A DNA stretch of 64,000 bases from Antitrichia curtipendula (lineage: Eukaryota; Streptophyta; Bryopsida; Hypnales; Leucodontaceae). The stretch lies in assembly GCA_951230915.1 (NCBI GenBank), contig OX579637.1, positions 18,042,001 to 18,106,000 of the forward strand. The letters run 5' to 3'. This document shows positions 46,050 to 58,135 of this stretch, piece by piece. The notes beneath the pieces are model-generated. The model worked only from the letters and a program-made list of their open reading frames with translations, had not been told where the DNA came from and made no database searches. Position numbers and translations under genes: made by a program. Position 1 is the first letter of the stretch; each line of letters begins with the position of its first letter.

Positions 46050-46355
46050 TCAATTTGCGGGGGCATCTGCATGCGGTGTCTCAACTATGTCAATGTTTGC
46101 TGCATGAGCCTTAGTTGCCGGCACATCAACGTCAGTAGCCACTTGCGGAATACCAACGATTGCGATGTCAGCCTCTGGAGGTGGCGGGGGAATGTCTGGC
46201 AACTGGTCTCTAGGAGAAAGAGGTGAAGGCACAAACACAAAAGGAGCAACATGAGGCACACCAACAATTAGAGGAGAATGAAGAGCGACAACACCAATAG
46301 ACAAAGAAGGAGGCATGACAAAACCAGGAGCAAGGTAAAGATTAACCAAGGGCAA
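46050..46355 (-). CDS. Pro/Val/Ala-rich open frame between the copy 3 genes
   Basis: The frame is 101 codons: IGVVALHSPLIVGVPHVAPF, SPRDQLPDIPPPPPEADIAI and DIVETPHADAPAN. Low complexity, no recognised domain. By position it may be a 5' exon of FCP1 copy 3, whose next exon is also acidic and Pro-containing. Confidence 0.3.
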   Translation of the reverse strand: MPLVNLYLAPGFVMPPSLSIGVVALHSPLIVGVPHVAPFVFVPSPLSPRDQLPDIPPPPPEADIAIVGIPQVATDVDVPATKAHAANIDIVETPHADAPAN

Positions 46356-46715
46356 TGAGGACCGAATAGGCCAAGGTTGCTAGCATGTGAGCCTATGAGC
46401 GTGAGCTTGTGAGCCTGTGAGCAAGAATTTATTTTGGAGAAATTTTGCTGCTGGGCCCTATGACCGTGGATGTAGGTAATTAGAAATTCCCATAAATGTG
46501 AGTGAAATTATTGGAAGTTTATATTACTTAGAAATCCTTTTCAATTTAGTTATGTCAATCACCGATTCATATCAATTGAATTGAAATCACGCATTGCAGA
46601 AGAATGAAAGGATAGAAATGACGCCCAAAATGTAGCCATAAAACACACAAATCCAATCATAATGAAATTTCAATACATAATAATTCGACTCATAAGATAT
46701 GTCAATCTCATGAGT

Positions 46716-49198
46716 CTAAGTCGCAGTGGACTCAGTCTCAGAATCCTTGTTCGTAGATGAATCTGATGTCTCTCTATCCTCAGATGCTGATCCATCAATA
46801 AACCCTAAAACATTTCTAGCGTAAGAAGGTTTATGGGGCTTTGGAATTGAGCAACCAAAATCTGCAAATGACAATGCCATCTGCTCGGCATACACCGGAA
46901 GATGAAAAGACTTCTCTGGACTAATGAGAAGTCTACGTTTCTTCAACAAAGAAACTGTTGGCATCAATCCCTCACGACTGCAAACACAAATGACACACTG
47001 TTAGACTCATAGAATAAAAAGCACCATGCATTCACGAAATATTTATAAATGAAGAAACTTACTTACTGGCTCTATTCATTCGAGCAAACTTTCGGGGCAC
47101 CACCGTCATGGCGTCCGGATCTTGGGAGGCCTCAGCCGGTGCTAGCGGTTCTATCACTTCCGCTGTCACTACAACTGGAGTGCTCTTCTTCATGGGCAGA
47201 AGGAGGACGTCGAAAATATCTTTGTCCTCCTCCAAAGCCACAATGTAGCGGCCTGTGCCGCAACAAGCTGTAATCGATGTACTTGCGATGAAGAATGTAC
47301 AACATGTAAATGAAATGATTTGAAAACATGATAAACAAATGAATTGTAACATCATTGAATTCAAAACTTACCAGTTGATGCTGTGCAGTCTACCACCAAA
47401 TCTCCTTCAATGGTAGTCCCTTCTATCAAGAACTGAAAGAATCTAGGGTCCTTCTCGCGAGCCCCCCGCCATGGTATTTTCTGGTTCATCAACATGGTCT
47501 CCTCCATCGTGTAGTTAATGAGCATGTCGTCCCTTGCGAGGTCTACTTTTGCCTTCTGCATGGACTTTGTGCGCATGTAAGAGAACTTCGATTTTCCATT
47601 TGCCCCGAGTTCCATCATCAAAAGGGTGATTCCAAACTTCAGAGTCTACAATCACAAAAACCAAAAAATTGTCAGAAATTAAGAAGTTTCATCACTAATG
47701 CCAAATATTTATCAAACGAGCATTAATTCAAAAATCATATCGTAGTGCTTTCATCCAATGGGGAGGTCAAGTGCAGACGGTTAATGCCCAACTACTCTTT
47801 CTTCACCACCAGCGTCGGGTATGTGACACATAAACCCTTAATGACGCCTTTTGAATCTGCGCAGTACGAGTGGAATACTACCATGCAGCCATGGTCTTGC
47901 AAATGGTCCTCTGCAAAAAGATATGCCTGTTGAATGTCATCGTACTCGGGGTCTGGGTTCCATGCAGGCACTGCATTTGCTGGAAATGAGACGTCCGGCA
48001 CAGGCAAATTCTCTTGGCAGTCGAAAAAAATAAGATTCACTAGTGGCGCACGGCTCACAATGCCACCGTGTGTGCGTACTTTTCCTGCCGACGACTACAA
48101 AACAAATTTCCTCTAATCAATGAATGAATAATCAAAGGCCATATTCATTAAAATGAGATGAACTGGTCAGTATGAGAACCTAAGTCCCTTCTTTTCAAAG
48201 ATAAGTTGTTGGAGGCAAAGATAAATATGGATAGCCTTACCAACAATTAATGGGGAAATTGCTATTTTAAAATGGTCATGAAAATAAATTTTTGTTCCAT
48301 TTTAAAATTGCTTAAAACAATCACAAACTCAAACAATGCAAAATGGAATTCCACGTAGGTGGTCAAAAAGTATGTAACATTTATAACAACTGAAGTGGTC
48401 AATTTACATTAACAAACATGAATCTACTTGAGACGCCATCTACATATGAACCAATTAACTCGTTTATATATACCGTAATGCCTAGGAAATGAAATCATTC
48501 CCGTAATTCTAATGATTGAATGTGATAGTGTAAAATTATGAAGGCCATGTGCACATGAAGCCTTTGTCTTTTCTAAAAAATGTATGTGAATGAATATTCT
48601 ATTAATAGTAATGGATGCTATACAAAATTCATTGCATTCCAAAAGGGAACTAATCCACTAGCCATCATTCTTGGTGGAGGAACAACTTTTTGCTGCTTCA
48701 TTGGCTGCCTCTACTACTTTCAACTTGCTCAACCCTCTAAGGATATCCTCGCGTCGAGAAGGCCTTGGATCTTCACTTGCAAAAAAGACACGGCCAAACA
48801 TGCCCATCACTTCTCTTCGTCGCTTGCATTCACTTCCGGCTGTGCCATCATTAGAAAGAGATCTGCAACTTTGACAAGGCGGCCTTGGAAATGGTCTATT
48901 GGTAGTACTTATGTACGGATCAGCAGTTGTTGTTGATTGTGTGTAATTTGACCCTCAAAAGTTTTGAAGAGTTGTTCGGTAGTACTCCAGAAGGCGAAGA
49001 TCCACCTCCCACGGATTTCGAATGAATGGAGCCAATAATCTCTGCAACGTGCGGGACTTGATCTGCATTGCATGCACCGGATGGGACCTTCCTCTTGCAA
49101 CCTCCTCCTGTCGAATCTGTATTGTAATCATTACTCTGTAGAGGGTGATATGCAACTGTTGCATGTGATTTTAGTCCATCTTCAAGGCAAGGATCCAC
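46716..49198 (-). pseudogene. ParB-methyltransferase-like gene, copy 3 (methyltransferase part)
   Basis: Spliced exons with normal sites are visible. 49198-48920 is a Ser/Gly-rich start. A frame-shifted continuation to about 48661 has CKRRREVMGMFGRVFFASED, matching copy 4 LKLRKQIMGMVGNVFI. 48094-47792 reads APLVNLIFFDCQENLPVPD, then LQDHGCMVVFHSYC, ending at TAG 47792. The exon from about 47648 to 47372 reads DPRFFQFLIEGTTIEGDLVV, then DCTAST, donor G|GTAAG. 47267-47067 reads CCGTGRYIVALEEDKDIF. 46977-46716 is an acidic end. The order motif IV then GD-x-VVD...GR-x-I-x-LE-D fits beta-class N4/N6 DNA methyltransferases, but motif IV is DCQE, not DPPY. The ParB part is missing; unrelated AT-rich DNA lies upstream. 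Confidence 0.6.
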
Positions 49199-49299
49199 TG
49201 CTTGGTGTTCTTCATCTACATATAGTTTCCTGTGTGGGGTATTGTGAGTGTTTTAATCTCCCCCCTTCAGAGGTAAAACGTGCACACGGATTCTAGCGG

Positions 49300-52200
49300 C
49301 ATGAAAAGTAATTTCTAGGGGATGAAATTAAACGTAGTGTTCTTTGGCCTTCCAAGCAATGGACACTTTGTTATGTTGATTTTACCTAATTTAAATGCTT
49401 CAAAACACACTAATAGTTAAGAAATAAAGGTTGTTAAGGGTTAATTAAATGTGATTAAACTTCTAAATAAACTAAAATTCTACCTAATCTAAATCAAAGA
49501 ATACAATTTGCCCTTTCCGAAATGGTAAAGCAAGCTGGATTCTAATATTCCTAGCAAAAGTTATGCATGGATGAAATCCGGCCCTAATTCTATCCTAAAA
49601 ACTTCATCCGTCAACTAAAAATAGCAAAATAATGTGAAATAAATCTAAATTTCAGGGTTAAAAGGTTGATTAAGTTAACTAATGGAATTTTGAAAAAAAC
49701 CTAATTTTAACCTAGTTTCGGAATTTTCATCCAAATTTAGGCCAAATCTTTATCCACACTTTTATCCTTTCAAATTAAAGTAGTTTTAAAAGTAAAAGGT
49801 GGATTTGGAATCTTAAAAAGATTCTCTAAAAGATTATGGTTTCCAAAGATTCCCTAGTTGTTCTTTGAGAATATCCCTAATTATTCTTTAATTAATCCTA
49901 ATTCTAAGTTATTATTCTAATTTTAGTGATTTTCTATAGTTTTATGGTTTTTATGGGTAAAGTGATAAATTACTTTTTTATAATGGTAAAAAGTAAGAAT
50001 TTTGGACTTCTAGGTAAAAACTTATGAATGAATGAAAATTCCCCTCAGTTGGATGGAATTCGATTTCAATAAGTTTTGTGTAGAATTTAAGGGATAAATT
50101 AGGGTTTAATTTTCCCAATTATTCTAATATTTCCTAGATTCCTAAATTATGTTAGATTTCTTTTGAAATTCCTTTGGATGAAATTACTATTTCGATTTCC
50201 AAATTCACTCAAAGTTAATCTAATTATTACTTTCACGGTTATAGTTAAGTTTTTTAAGGTTTTCCAATGATTTTAAATTCTAAATAGCTATCAGATTCCT
50301 AATTTTGTTAGTTTTAGTTTTCTAATCTAATTTTTAAAGAATGAAAGCAAAAGAGAAAACAAAAGAAAAGTTTTGAAATTCATACCTCAGTATTGAGAAT
50401 GTCGATCGTCCCATCATCGCAAAACACTATCATAATCGTCTCCTCGAAATTCTCCATTGTCTTTCATGTATTTGGAAGAAATCTTAGTATTATTGTTTCT
50501 AAACCTATCTAAAAAGTTCAAGTTTGTTAGTTTTGGCAATTTAAAACTAATCCTTTGATTTTAGGAAATTAAATTAAATGATAAATTTAATTCATTTTTT
50601 CCAAGTTTTCAATGAATAGTAGTTTATTCGATTGCCAATTGTTTAATCGTTATTTTGTTAAATATTCCAAGATATTATTTGGTGTTTGTTTGTATCTATT
50701 TGGCTTATTAGGCCTAATAAAACAAAACCCAAACAACAAAACAACACTAATTTGTCTTTGGAATCCTAATTAATAACTAAAATCAACCAAATGAATAGTA
50801 ATCTAATAAAATAAGCTAAAATAATCAAAACAAATCTATCGATGAATAGTAAAAACACAACAAAACAAAACCAAGGCCCACGTGAATAGTTAGATGAATA
50901 GGGAAAACAAACAAAACAAAGAACAATGCCAATTGAATAGTAAATGAATAGTGAGACACTACCTTAATGATTTTTAATTCCGACCTTCCTTCCGAGAGTA
51001 TCTAACCTCCTCCTTCTTCTTAATTGTCACTTTTAAGTCTCTTCAACTTCCAACTTCACTTGTTTTCTTCACTTCACTTGTCTCCTTCAAAGTTTGGTTG
51101 TTGAGTTGGTAGTGTATGTCTAATCAATCAAATTAGATCAAAGTTAATTCAATTTAGTTGTTAGATGGCTGTGGACCTTAGCATGTAGAAAATCACAAGT
51201 TAGTATGCGAACATGGCAAATTATAATTTTAGTTTTCTAGTTCAACAGTTGAATGATTTGATGGCCTGGACTTCACCAAATTGTTTCCAAGCTGACTTTG
51301 ATGGCTTAATCGTCTTCTGTTCCCACCTTGCCTGGACTCTCCCAACACCTCCACTCACTACTTGGCTCCCTCGGGTACTGCCTAGTCACTACTTCTTGTT
51401 GCCACGTGGCGCGACGTTATTGGTTAGGACCTGGCCAACCAAACCAAACCCCAAAGCATTAAAAACACAGACCAAATGGCCAATTTTCAGTCCCGATGGT
51501 CCAATTTCGACCCAAATTCAATCGGGACTTCACTCGTACGTTTGAGACCTCGATCAGCACCTTGGGACCTCGATCAGTTCGTCTTCTCCTGATGTGGTAT
51601 GGCTCCTTGTTGGCTCCTTGTTCTGATGTGATCTGGCTACTTTTCTGATCTTTGGACTGGTTCTAATTTCTATTAACTAACTGGTTAACTGGAAAGAAAA
51701 AACAACAAAACTAAACTAATTAAAATGAAAGAGATCAACTAAGCTAATTTTGGGGATTTGACTACTTCTAAAACAAAACAACTCTTAACTAATTGTTTTT
51801 TGGGTTTTGGGAGGATAATGACTAAAGCAAGCAATTCTATGGGATCTAACTAATAATTTGAGGCTTCTTGGATGGTTTTTCTAAAGCAACTAGCAAGCAA
51901 ATTCTAACTAATGGATCTTGGGGGTAATAACTAAGAAAAGCAACTAAACTAAATGTTTTGGTTTTTTTGGGTTAATAACTAGCAAAACGACTAAACTAAA
52001 AGCTAAACAATCAAATAAAATCCATAACTTTGGCAAGGAAAGCAGAAAGCAAATGAGCAAATTCTAGCGGAAGAAAGGGAGCCACTTGATGAAGGTTTTT
52101 GGCTTAAATAGCCAGCACCTCGAGGGTTTTTCCCAAGTATTCTCTCAAGTTTCAAGGTAAACTTTCGTTGAGGTGAAAGCTTCGCCGTGCGGGGGCAACC

Positions 52201-54458
52201 CCAGGTCAAATCGAATAATTTCAAGTGTCAAGTACCCGTTTCCAAGTTTCAAAAGTCAAAGCTCCGCCGTGTGGGAGCAACCCTAGGACAACCGGAGCTT
52301 CTTAAGCCAATTTAAGTATTTTGAAAGTTAGATTCTAAAGGAGGTACACATGACAGTGTTTAACCGAACATTAGAAACCAAATCTTCCAAAATTTCAAGT
52401 CACAGTTAACGTTTAATCACTAAAGGAGGTACACATGAAAGTGTTTAACTGAACATTAGCGACCAAATTCTCAAATTCCGTTATACAACGAATTTTGAGT
52501 GGAAAATTAGTCTAAAATACTTTTGGCAAAGTCAAGCTTTGCTGCTTTAAGTATTTTAGTACCAAGTACAGTTCACGTCTCACAATTTGTTAGTATTCAA
52601 GTAATTTAGGTAAAGAATCAAGTTTTGGGGTTTTCGACCTCCAAATTCAAACAAGAAAGCAATAGGTTTTGAAGGTACCCTCTAGTCCTTCAAAACGCAA
52701 GGGAAATAGCGAGAAATACAAAGAAATAGAAGGAATTAGCCAATTTTTGGCTTAAAGTGCTCCAACAACGTGTTGGTAGCACAGCAGAGCAACAATAAGG
52801 AAATGAAAATAAGGTTTGGTCTGACAACGTGTCAGTACCAAGAAAAATGAGGGTTTGGAAATAAGAATGAGGGTACCGACAACCTCGAGGGGAGGCCTTT
52901 TATACTCGAGCCAAGCCCTCCTCGGTAAGTTGTCGGTTAAAAAACGTTTAACTAACTACCTAACTAAATTCTAAACTACTACGAGATATTTTGCATTTAA
53001 TCTTTGTTTAATAGGAAGGAAGGTCCTCAAGCAAGTTCCTTGGAGGCTTTAATTAGCCTTGAAATCTTGCCTAAATCAAATCTTTGATTGTCCCCAAAGA
53101 TTTTATGAAAATAACCCTAACTAACCTAGATATTTTGCAATTTAATCCTAGGTCAATCCCAAATATTCTTAGTTTAATCTAAATTGGCTTTTAAAGGAAA
53201 GATTTGACATCTTAACTAAATCCAATCTTCGATTTTCACCAAGATATTTTGTTAATTAACCTCGAATTACTACAAATTACTCTAAAAAAGTCAAACTAAG
53301 AGCTGACCCTATCTATCTTTTAGGGAGAAACTCCAATTTGAAAACCAATTCCGCCATCGCGTTCAGAAGACCCCAATTAGTCTACAAGACCTCCTACCCC
53401 CTTCTTCCAGGCTGTAAATATTTGTAAAAACCACTAACGGTAATTCTAAAGAAAAGTCAAAATCCCAACTAATGGAATTTGAGTTTCCCGAGAAAACTAA
53501 CTGGCTAGGGTTGCTTGGAAGGTTCGTGATAGTAAGAAAACATTCCTTGTTTGCGACATTCGGACACCGCTAGTTCTTGGCTCGCCGGTCAACTCGCCGT
53601 CGTGTTGTAAATTCTTGTTAAATTTGATGTCGTTGCCGATTCGGGTACTTCTGACTATCAGAAAGTCTTCAAACTTGACAGGTCGCTCATCTAATACATA
53701 AAACTCTAATCTAATTTTTAGTGAGATTTTACCGCACTCTGGGTAATTTCTAAGAAATTACCATCAGTTTCAAAGGCGGTTGACTTCCCATGGAGTCATC
53801 GTGGAGTTTTGTAAAATCCCAAAACTTTTGGGCAATCTTTTGGGAAGTGTCCAAAGGCCAAGGGCAAAATCAAACCTCCAATAAGGATGCTAATTTTAGC
53901 AATTCCTTAATAATTTCCGCTCGGAAGGGAAATTATTCTGGTACCGGGGTTGTTGTGGATGATTAGTTCCACTGTTGATCTCTTGGCATGCTTTTACCCT
54001 AAAAGCACCTTTCTGTAAGCTCCAATCACCTTGCCCTTCTTCTACTTTGCATTCTGATTCATATTCTTCAACATTTATAGGTCTTCATGTAACTAATCCA
54101 TATTCTACATAAATTGGATCGAGATACTTCTAAACCTTGATATAGACTCTTGCACTTTAGCCAGGATGTCACATGTATTCACATGTCAAGTGTTACATGG
54201 ACAAGACACTAGAACTGGCTAACTCTCACTTCCTCACATCTCTCTAATACATTAATATGGACTCTAAGACACTGAACTTAAGACATAAACATAGAAAAGC
54301 ATAGTATTTTGTGCTTTCCATGAATTTAGGAAGGTTCCTCACTAATCTGGTAGGGACTTCTACCAAACTCCTCTCAACTACTAATTCATGCTATTTTGCG
54401 TGAATTAACACTAAAAACTAACAGTAAATCGCGAAAAATAAATCCAGAGCTTCGAGTG
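49300..54458. other. AT-rich spacer without genes, local repeats
   Basis: About 5.2 kb of stop-rich DNA. At 52169-52475 two motifs repeat at about 90-bp spacing: GCTTCGCCGTGCGGGGGCAA recurs as GCTCCGCCGTGTGGGAGCAA, and AAAGGAGGTACACATGA with CGAACATTAG recurs as AAAGGAGGTACACATGA with TGAACATTAG. GAATAGT recurs at least six times in 50.6-50.95 kb. Dyads CAACAACGTGTTG and TGACAACGTGTCA occur near 52765 and 52820. I see no reverse transcriptase, integrase or paired LTRs. It sits where the ParB part of copy 3 would be expected and may be an insertion. Confidence 0.45.
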
Positions 54459-54818
54459 CTAACTTGAGGGCTCACAGGTATTTGAAGTCCGTAACGCTGG
54501 CAATTGCAAGCGCAATCGACTAGGAATGAAGTCACTCCTCTTCACAGGTGAAGGCGAGCAAATTGGGGTCCTCATTGATTCTCTACTGGGTGGGCTGTCG
54601 ACCACGCCTTCTTCCACATTCCCCTTGGAAAAGTCAATGGCTACGGAAGCCACGTCGGTTGTAGAGCCGAGAAGAGAAGGCCTAGGATAAGAGAATGGCA
54701 AGAAGCTCCCTCCACCTGACTCGAATTTCCTAGACATGGGTGCATTCGACCCAGACAACAAGCTCCTAGTGGTGAGCGGTTGTCTCTGTTGCAACAGGTG
54801 CAATACGGACCCTCCGAC
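54459..54818 (-). pseudogene. Conserved exon downstream of FCP1 copy 4
   Basis: The acceptor TTTTCTTCAG is followed by a frame with LHLLQQRQPLTTRSLLSGSN, SFLPFSYPRPSLLGSTTDVA and IDFSKGNVEEGVVDSPPSRE to a stop at 54459. The block DFS-x-VVDSPPS matches the exon near 43.9 kb beside FCP1 copy 3. The open frame itself is uninterrupted. The function is unknown. Confidence 0.45.
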
Positions 54819-54853
54819 CTGAAGAAAACGGAGAGTACATAACCATACACAAT

Positions 54854-54993
54854 TTATCCTCGATCCAAAGATAACAAACTACTTGTATAGTTAATATCTT
54901 CAATTCATTGATAAGACAAAGCCTCCACAACTATTCTCCAACCAAAAACAGCAAGATCTCAAAGACCAGAACTTATCCTTGACCCAAAGATAA
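54854..54993. repeat. Two family A palindromes (54854-54874, 54973-54993)
   Basis: Both have left arm TTATCCTYG and right arm CAAAGATAA, so the arms differ only by C/T and A/G transitions that still allow G-U pairing in RNA. They lie in the presumed intron between FCP1 copy 4 and its downstream exon. Confidence 0.75.
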
Positions 54994-55329
54994 CTTAACA
55001 TAGACAAAACATGGAATCAAAACATGAAACTTCAAAATTTTACTAATACCCATGAATGAAATTTACATAAGAATTTGTATTCACACTATGTACAACGCTT
55101 TCTACAATTGATGAGTATATGCAGAAGTACTATTTCTTCCTACGTCTCTCCGGCTCAATCACTAGTTTCATCCCCGGCAAGACAAAACGGGATCCAAAAT
55201 TATTAGCGGACTCCTTCATGCTGCTACCAAGCCACCCGCAAGATGGGACTCAGGAGACAAGGGGGGCACGCCAATGCGGTTTGCATCAACAAACTCGCGC
55301 AAGCGACCAAGTGGACATTCTTCATGAAG

Positions 55330-55892
55330 TCATCTCAACCACGGAACCAAACTGCCCAACAATACATTGTCTCCACGCCTCTCATGATTCCAACTCCCAA
55401 GGAATATTGCATTCCCATTCTCATTGAGGACGCTCTTTTGCGGAGAGTCATCAATGAGAAGAGTATTGTCCTTGCTAAAGGACGTTGGATCATCCGGGTC
55501 TAGGAACAATTGATCTTCAAGCACTTTGAGAAGCAGGTACTTCCAAGGGCTCCTAGTTTAAGGTATTGCCCCTTGGACACTTCTATCGTCTTGCACTGTT
55601 ATTGGCCTAGGATATCGAAAGGCGCCTTGTTGTTTTGGAACAGGAAACAAGTGATAGGTTCCACAGTCTTCTTCAACATGGAGCTCCAGACTACAATGCG
55701 ATTCGTGATCCTAGAAAGCTCGTCTAAGAATTCCCTCATGTTGGGATGAACAAAGACGGCCTTGGGCTCAATGATAGTGGGGATTTGGTCGGAAAATATA
55801 TTCTCGTGCATTGTGTGATGCCGTTGTTTCAAAAATGGCCTTTGAAACAAACACTCACATAGCACTCCGTTCAAATCAAATACGACGTTCAA
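55330..55892 (-). pseudogene. FCP1-like HAD phosphatase gene, copy 4
   Basis: The frame 55892-55599 reads NVVFDLNGVLCECLFQRPFL, KAVFVHPNMREFLDELSRIT and RIVVWSSMLKKTVEPITCFL, then APFDILGQ and TAG. The codon just before LNVVF (55893-55895) is TAG where copies 2 and 3 have Trp (KWLNV, RWLNV). After a frame change 55524-55330 gives KVLEDQLFLDPDDPTSFSKD and NTLLIDDSPQKSVLNENGNA, ending LVPWLR. DLNG and IDDSP are the HAD nucleophile and magnesium-site motifs. Several stops and a frameshift indicate a pseudogene. Its closest relative here is copy 0. The position, just 3' of the ParB-methyltransferase gene, matches the layout in the left flank. Confidence 0.7.
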
Positions 55893-56709
55893 CTACTTCT
55901 GCCTTGGTTGAGGAACTAGCGTGGACACACTCCGCGGCACTCTCTCTCTCCGCTTCCTTGCTACTCCCTGATCAAACAAAACAGAAAAGATATGTAGTTA
56001 CCTGTTGAAATGCGGAATCATGTGACTCATAAAACGGCGAACAGTACTTAACCCCACTAAGCGACTGCAGAACCCCTCCAGTAAGAGGTAGTTTGAGTGG
56101 CAACGGTCGAAGCACACTTATATTTTTTTTGCGCTGAGCACAAGCATGGTCAAAATGAATCCATTAGACACGAAATTCACCGAAAAAAGAGTGCCTCGTA
56201 TATTTATTTCTCAAGTAATTAAGATACATCCGATCTACCGATTTTGATGAGTTACAATCTAATTTGGTTATAGTATTCACTACACTTTGCTCGAGTATGT
56301 ACACTATCCTACAAGACGAAGTCACAGAGAGGAATTTGTCGATGCCAAACAATTAGAGACTACCCATTCCCTCCTGTCAATCAGAATGAATCGACATAAG
56401 AGATCCCTCATGAGAAACCCACAGCACAAACATCCATTACATCCCAATGGACAGACTCATGAATAATCGTAGGGATCTGAAGATGCTAGAGATTGTACCT
56501 GACCGAGATTGATGTTGGCCGTTTCTTCATCCATGTAATCTCCGTAGTCCAAGCTCTCCTCTTCGTCAGGCGGGTTCTCGAATTCAACTACCATTTTGTG
56601 GTCCAGAGAGGCAACCGCAAGCGATACCGGATGCACTGGAATCTCACCTTCCTCTTGCGTCTCCGGCATTGACTCCCCTTGGAGTCCGACATCAGCGAGC
56701 CGATTTAAG

Positions 56710-56964
56710 TTATCCTCGCATTGAAGATAACCCAATTCAGGTCTTGTTGGTCCGGTCTGGTCCGGGATCTCGTCTTGCCCCTATTCCTTCCGTCCAACAT
56801 GTGGTAGTGCCGGCTCAGCAGGCGTGGGTCTAGTACTGTTCTCATCCAAGGTAGGATGAGAGACAACATTATCTTTGATACGAAGATCCTTCGGGGTATC
56901 AACCGAGGTTGTTCGCCGAATATGGTCCCGAGGTGAAGCCGCATTATCTTCGCCTCGAGGATAA
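56710..56964. repeat. Three family A palindromes (56710, 56869, 56944)
   Basis: 56944-56964 has arms TTATCTTCG and CGAGGATAA, and the dyad extends outward to GCA...TGC (27 bp). 56710 has TTATCCTCG and TGAAGATAA. 56869 is degenerate at its right end. These lie within frames near the 3' end of copy 4, so they are either translated or in introns I could not place. Confidence 0.75.
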
Positions 56965-57947
56965 TGCTGGGTGTTGGCGGAAGTAGACTTCTGAATGGAG
57001 CCTTGTGGAGATCCGGAACTCATCTGTTGAATGGAGCAAGAGACTGACGGATCCTACGTCATTGTCATGAGAGAGTCATTCTCTTTCCTGAGTTTCTCTA
57101 GTTCCGCCTTTAGCATGTCCTTCTTCAACTGTTGCTCTGCCCATCTGGCTTCCTCTTCTACCCGCTTCAGGGCCTTCTTCTCCGCCCGCTCCTTCCAGAA
57201 GTCCTTGTTCTCTTGCTTCATCGGAAGCAGAACTGTTTGACCCTGAACTGGATGAGCAGAGGACTCCGCAGCAGGCTTAGGTCGCACCTCCAAAGCAGAT
57301 TCCACTTCATTGTTGGCACTTGATGGCCTCCCCTCATCAACTTCCGCATCCCTGTATTCAATGTCATTTAGATCCGAGTACGACTCCTCGAGTTCACTCA
57401 GATCGTGTATGGCTACTGACCCCTCAATGGGCATCTTGCCCTTCTTTCTGTTCTTCTTCTCCGCCGCTACCATCACCTCCACCTGCTCCGTGTCCTTTGC
57501 CTCTTTCTCAGCTCCGGAGGGGTTCAATTCCGGCAACCGATTCAACACCTGGACATCGGTTATGATGACATCCAGGTCGTCGCCGCCAACCATATCGGTG
57601 TTCGTCCCGAACTCATTTATCCCGAGTTTCAAGGCACCACCGTGACCACCTAAGTCGACTTCCCTCTCTGCAATTTTGATGGAGTCCGCTAAGGACGGCA
57701 TGGACACGGAATCTAGTTCCGGTGTTGATAGGTTGCTTGGACGTTCATAACCTGGGAGGTATGGCAAATTCTCATGGCAGAAGTCGTTGATGTCCAAGGA
57801 ACTGCCATACTTTGTCATGTCCCGATGTCTCTCGGATATATGCCTCTCGGTAATTCCATAATAGAAGAGGCCATACAACTGCAAGACCAACACGACAAGT
57901 TAGTACCCAATTCACACATTAAACTGCAGAGACAAACTCCAGCATAG

Positions 57948-58135
57948 TTATCCTCATGTCGAAGATAAATGATCATCAGTCGATGAAGTAGATTTGGTAT
58001 ATGAAAACAACTACGAGATCCGCATTGATACTGAAGTCCTATTCCACAGCCAATGCTATCTATTGATCTTGAATGGTTATGTTCTGGCTGAAGATAACCA
58101 TCGAACTCAGAGTGTTATCTTTGGCACAAGGATAG
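57948..58135. repeat. Three family A palindromes (57948, 58077, 58115)
   Basis: All three are 21 bp in length and sit in the intron of copy 4 between the MIAAK exon end (about 58160) and the LYGLFYYG exon start (57893), or just at its edge. Left arms are TTATCCTCA, TTATGTTCT and TTATCTTTG; right arms are CGAAGATAA, TGAAGATAA and CAAGGATAG. Confidence 0.75.

Noticed and set aside
49300..54458. LTR retrotransposon
   Set aside because: I looked for paired direct repeats at the ends, a primer-binding site and polymerase motifs and saw none; only short local repeats.
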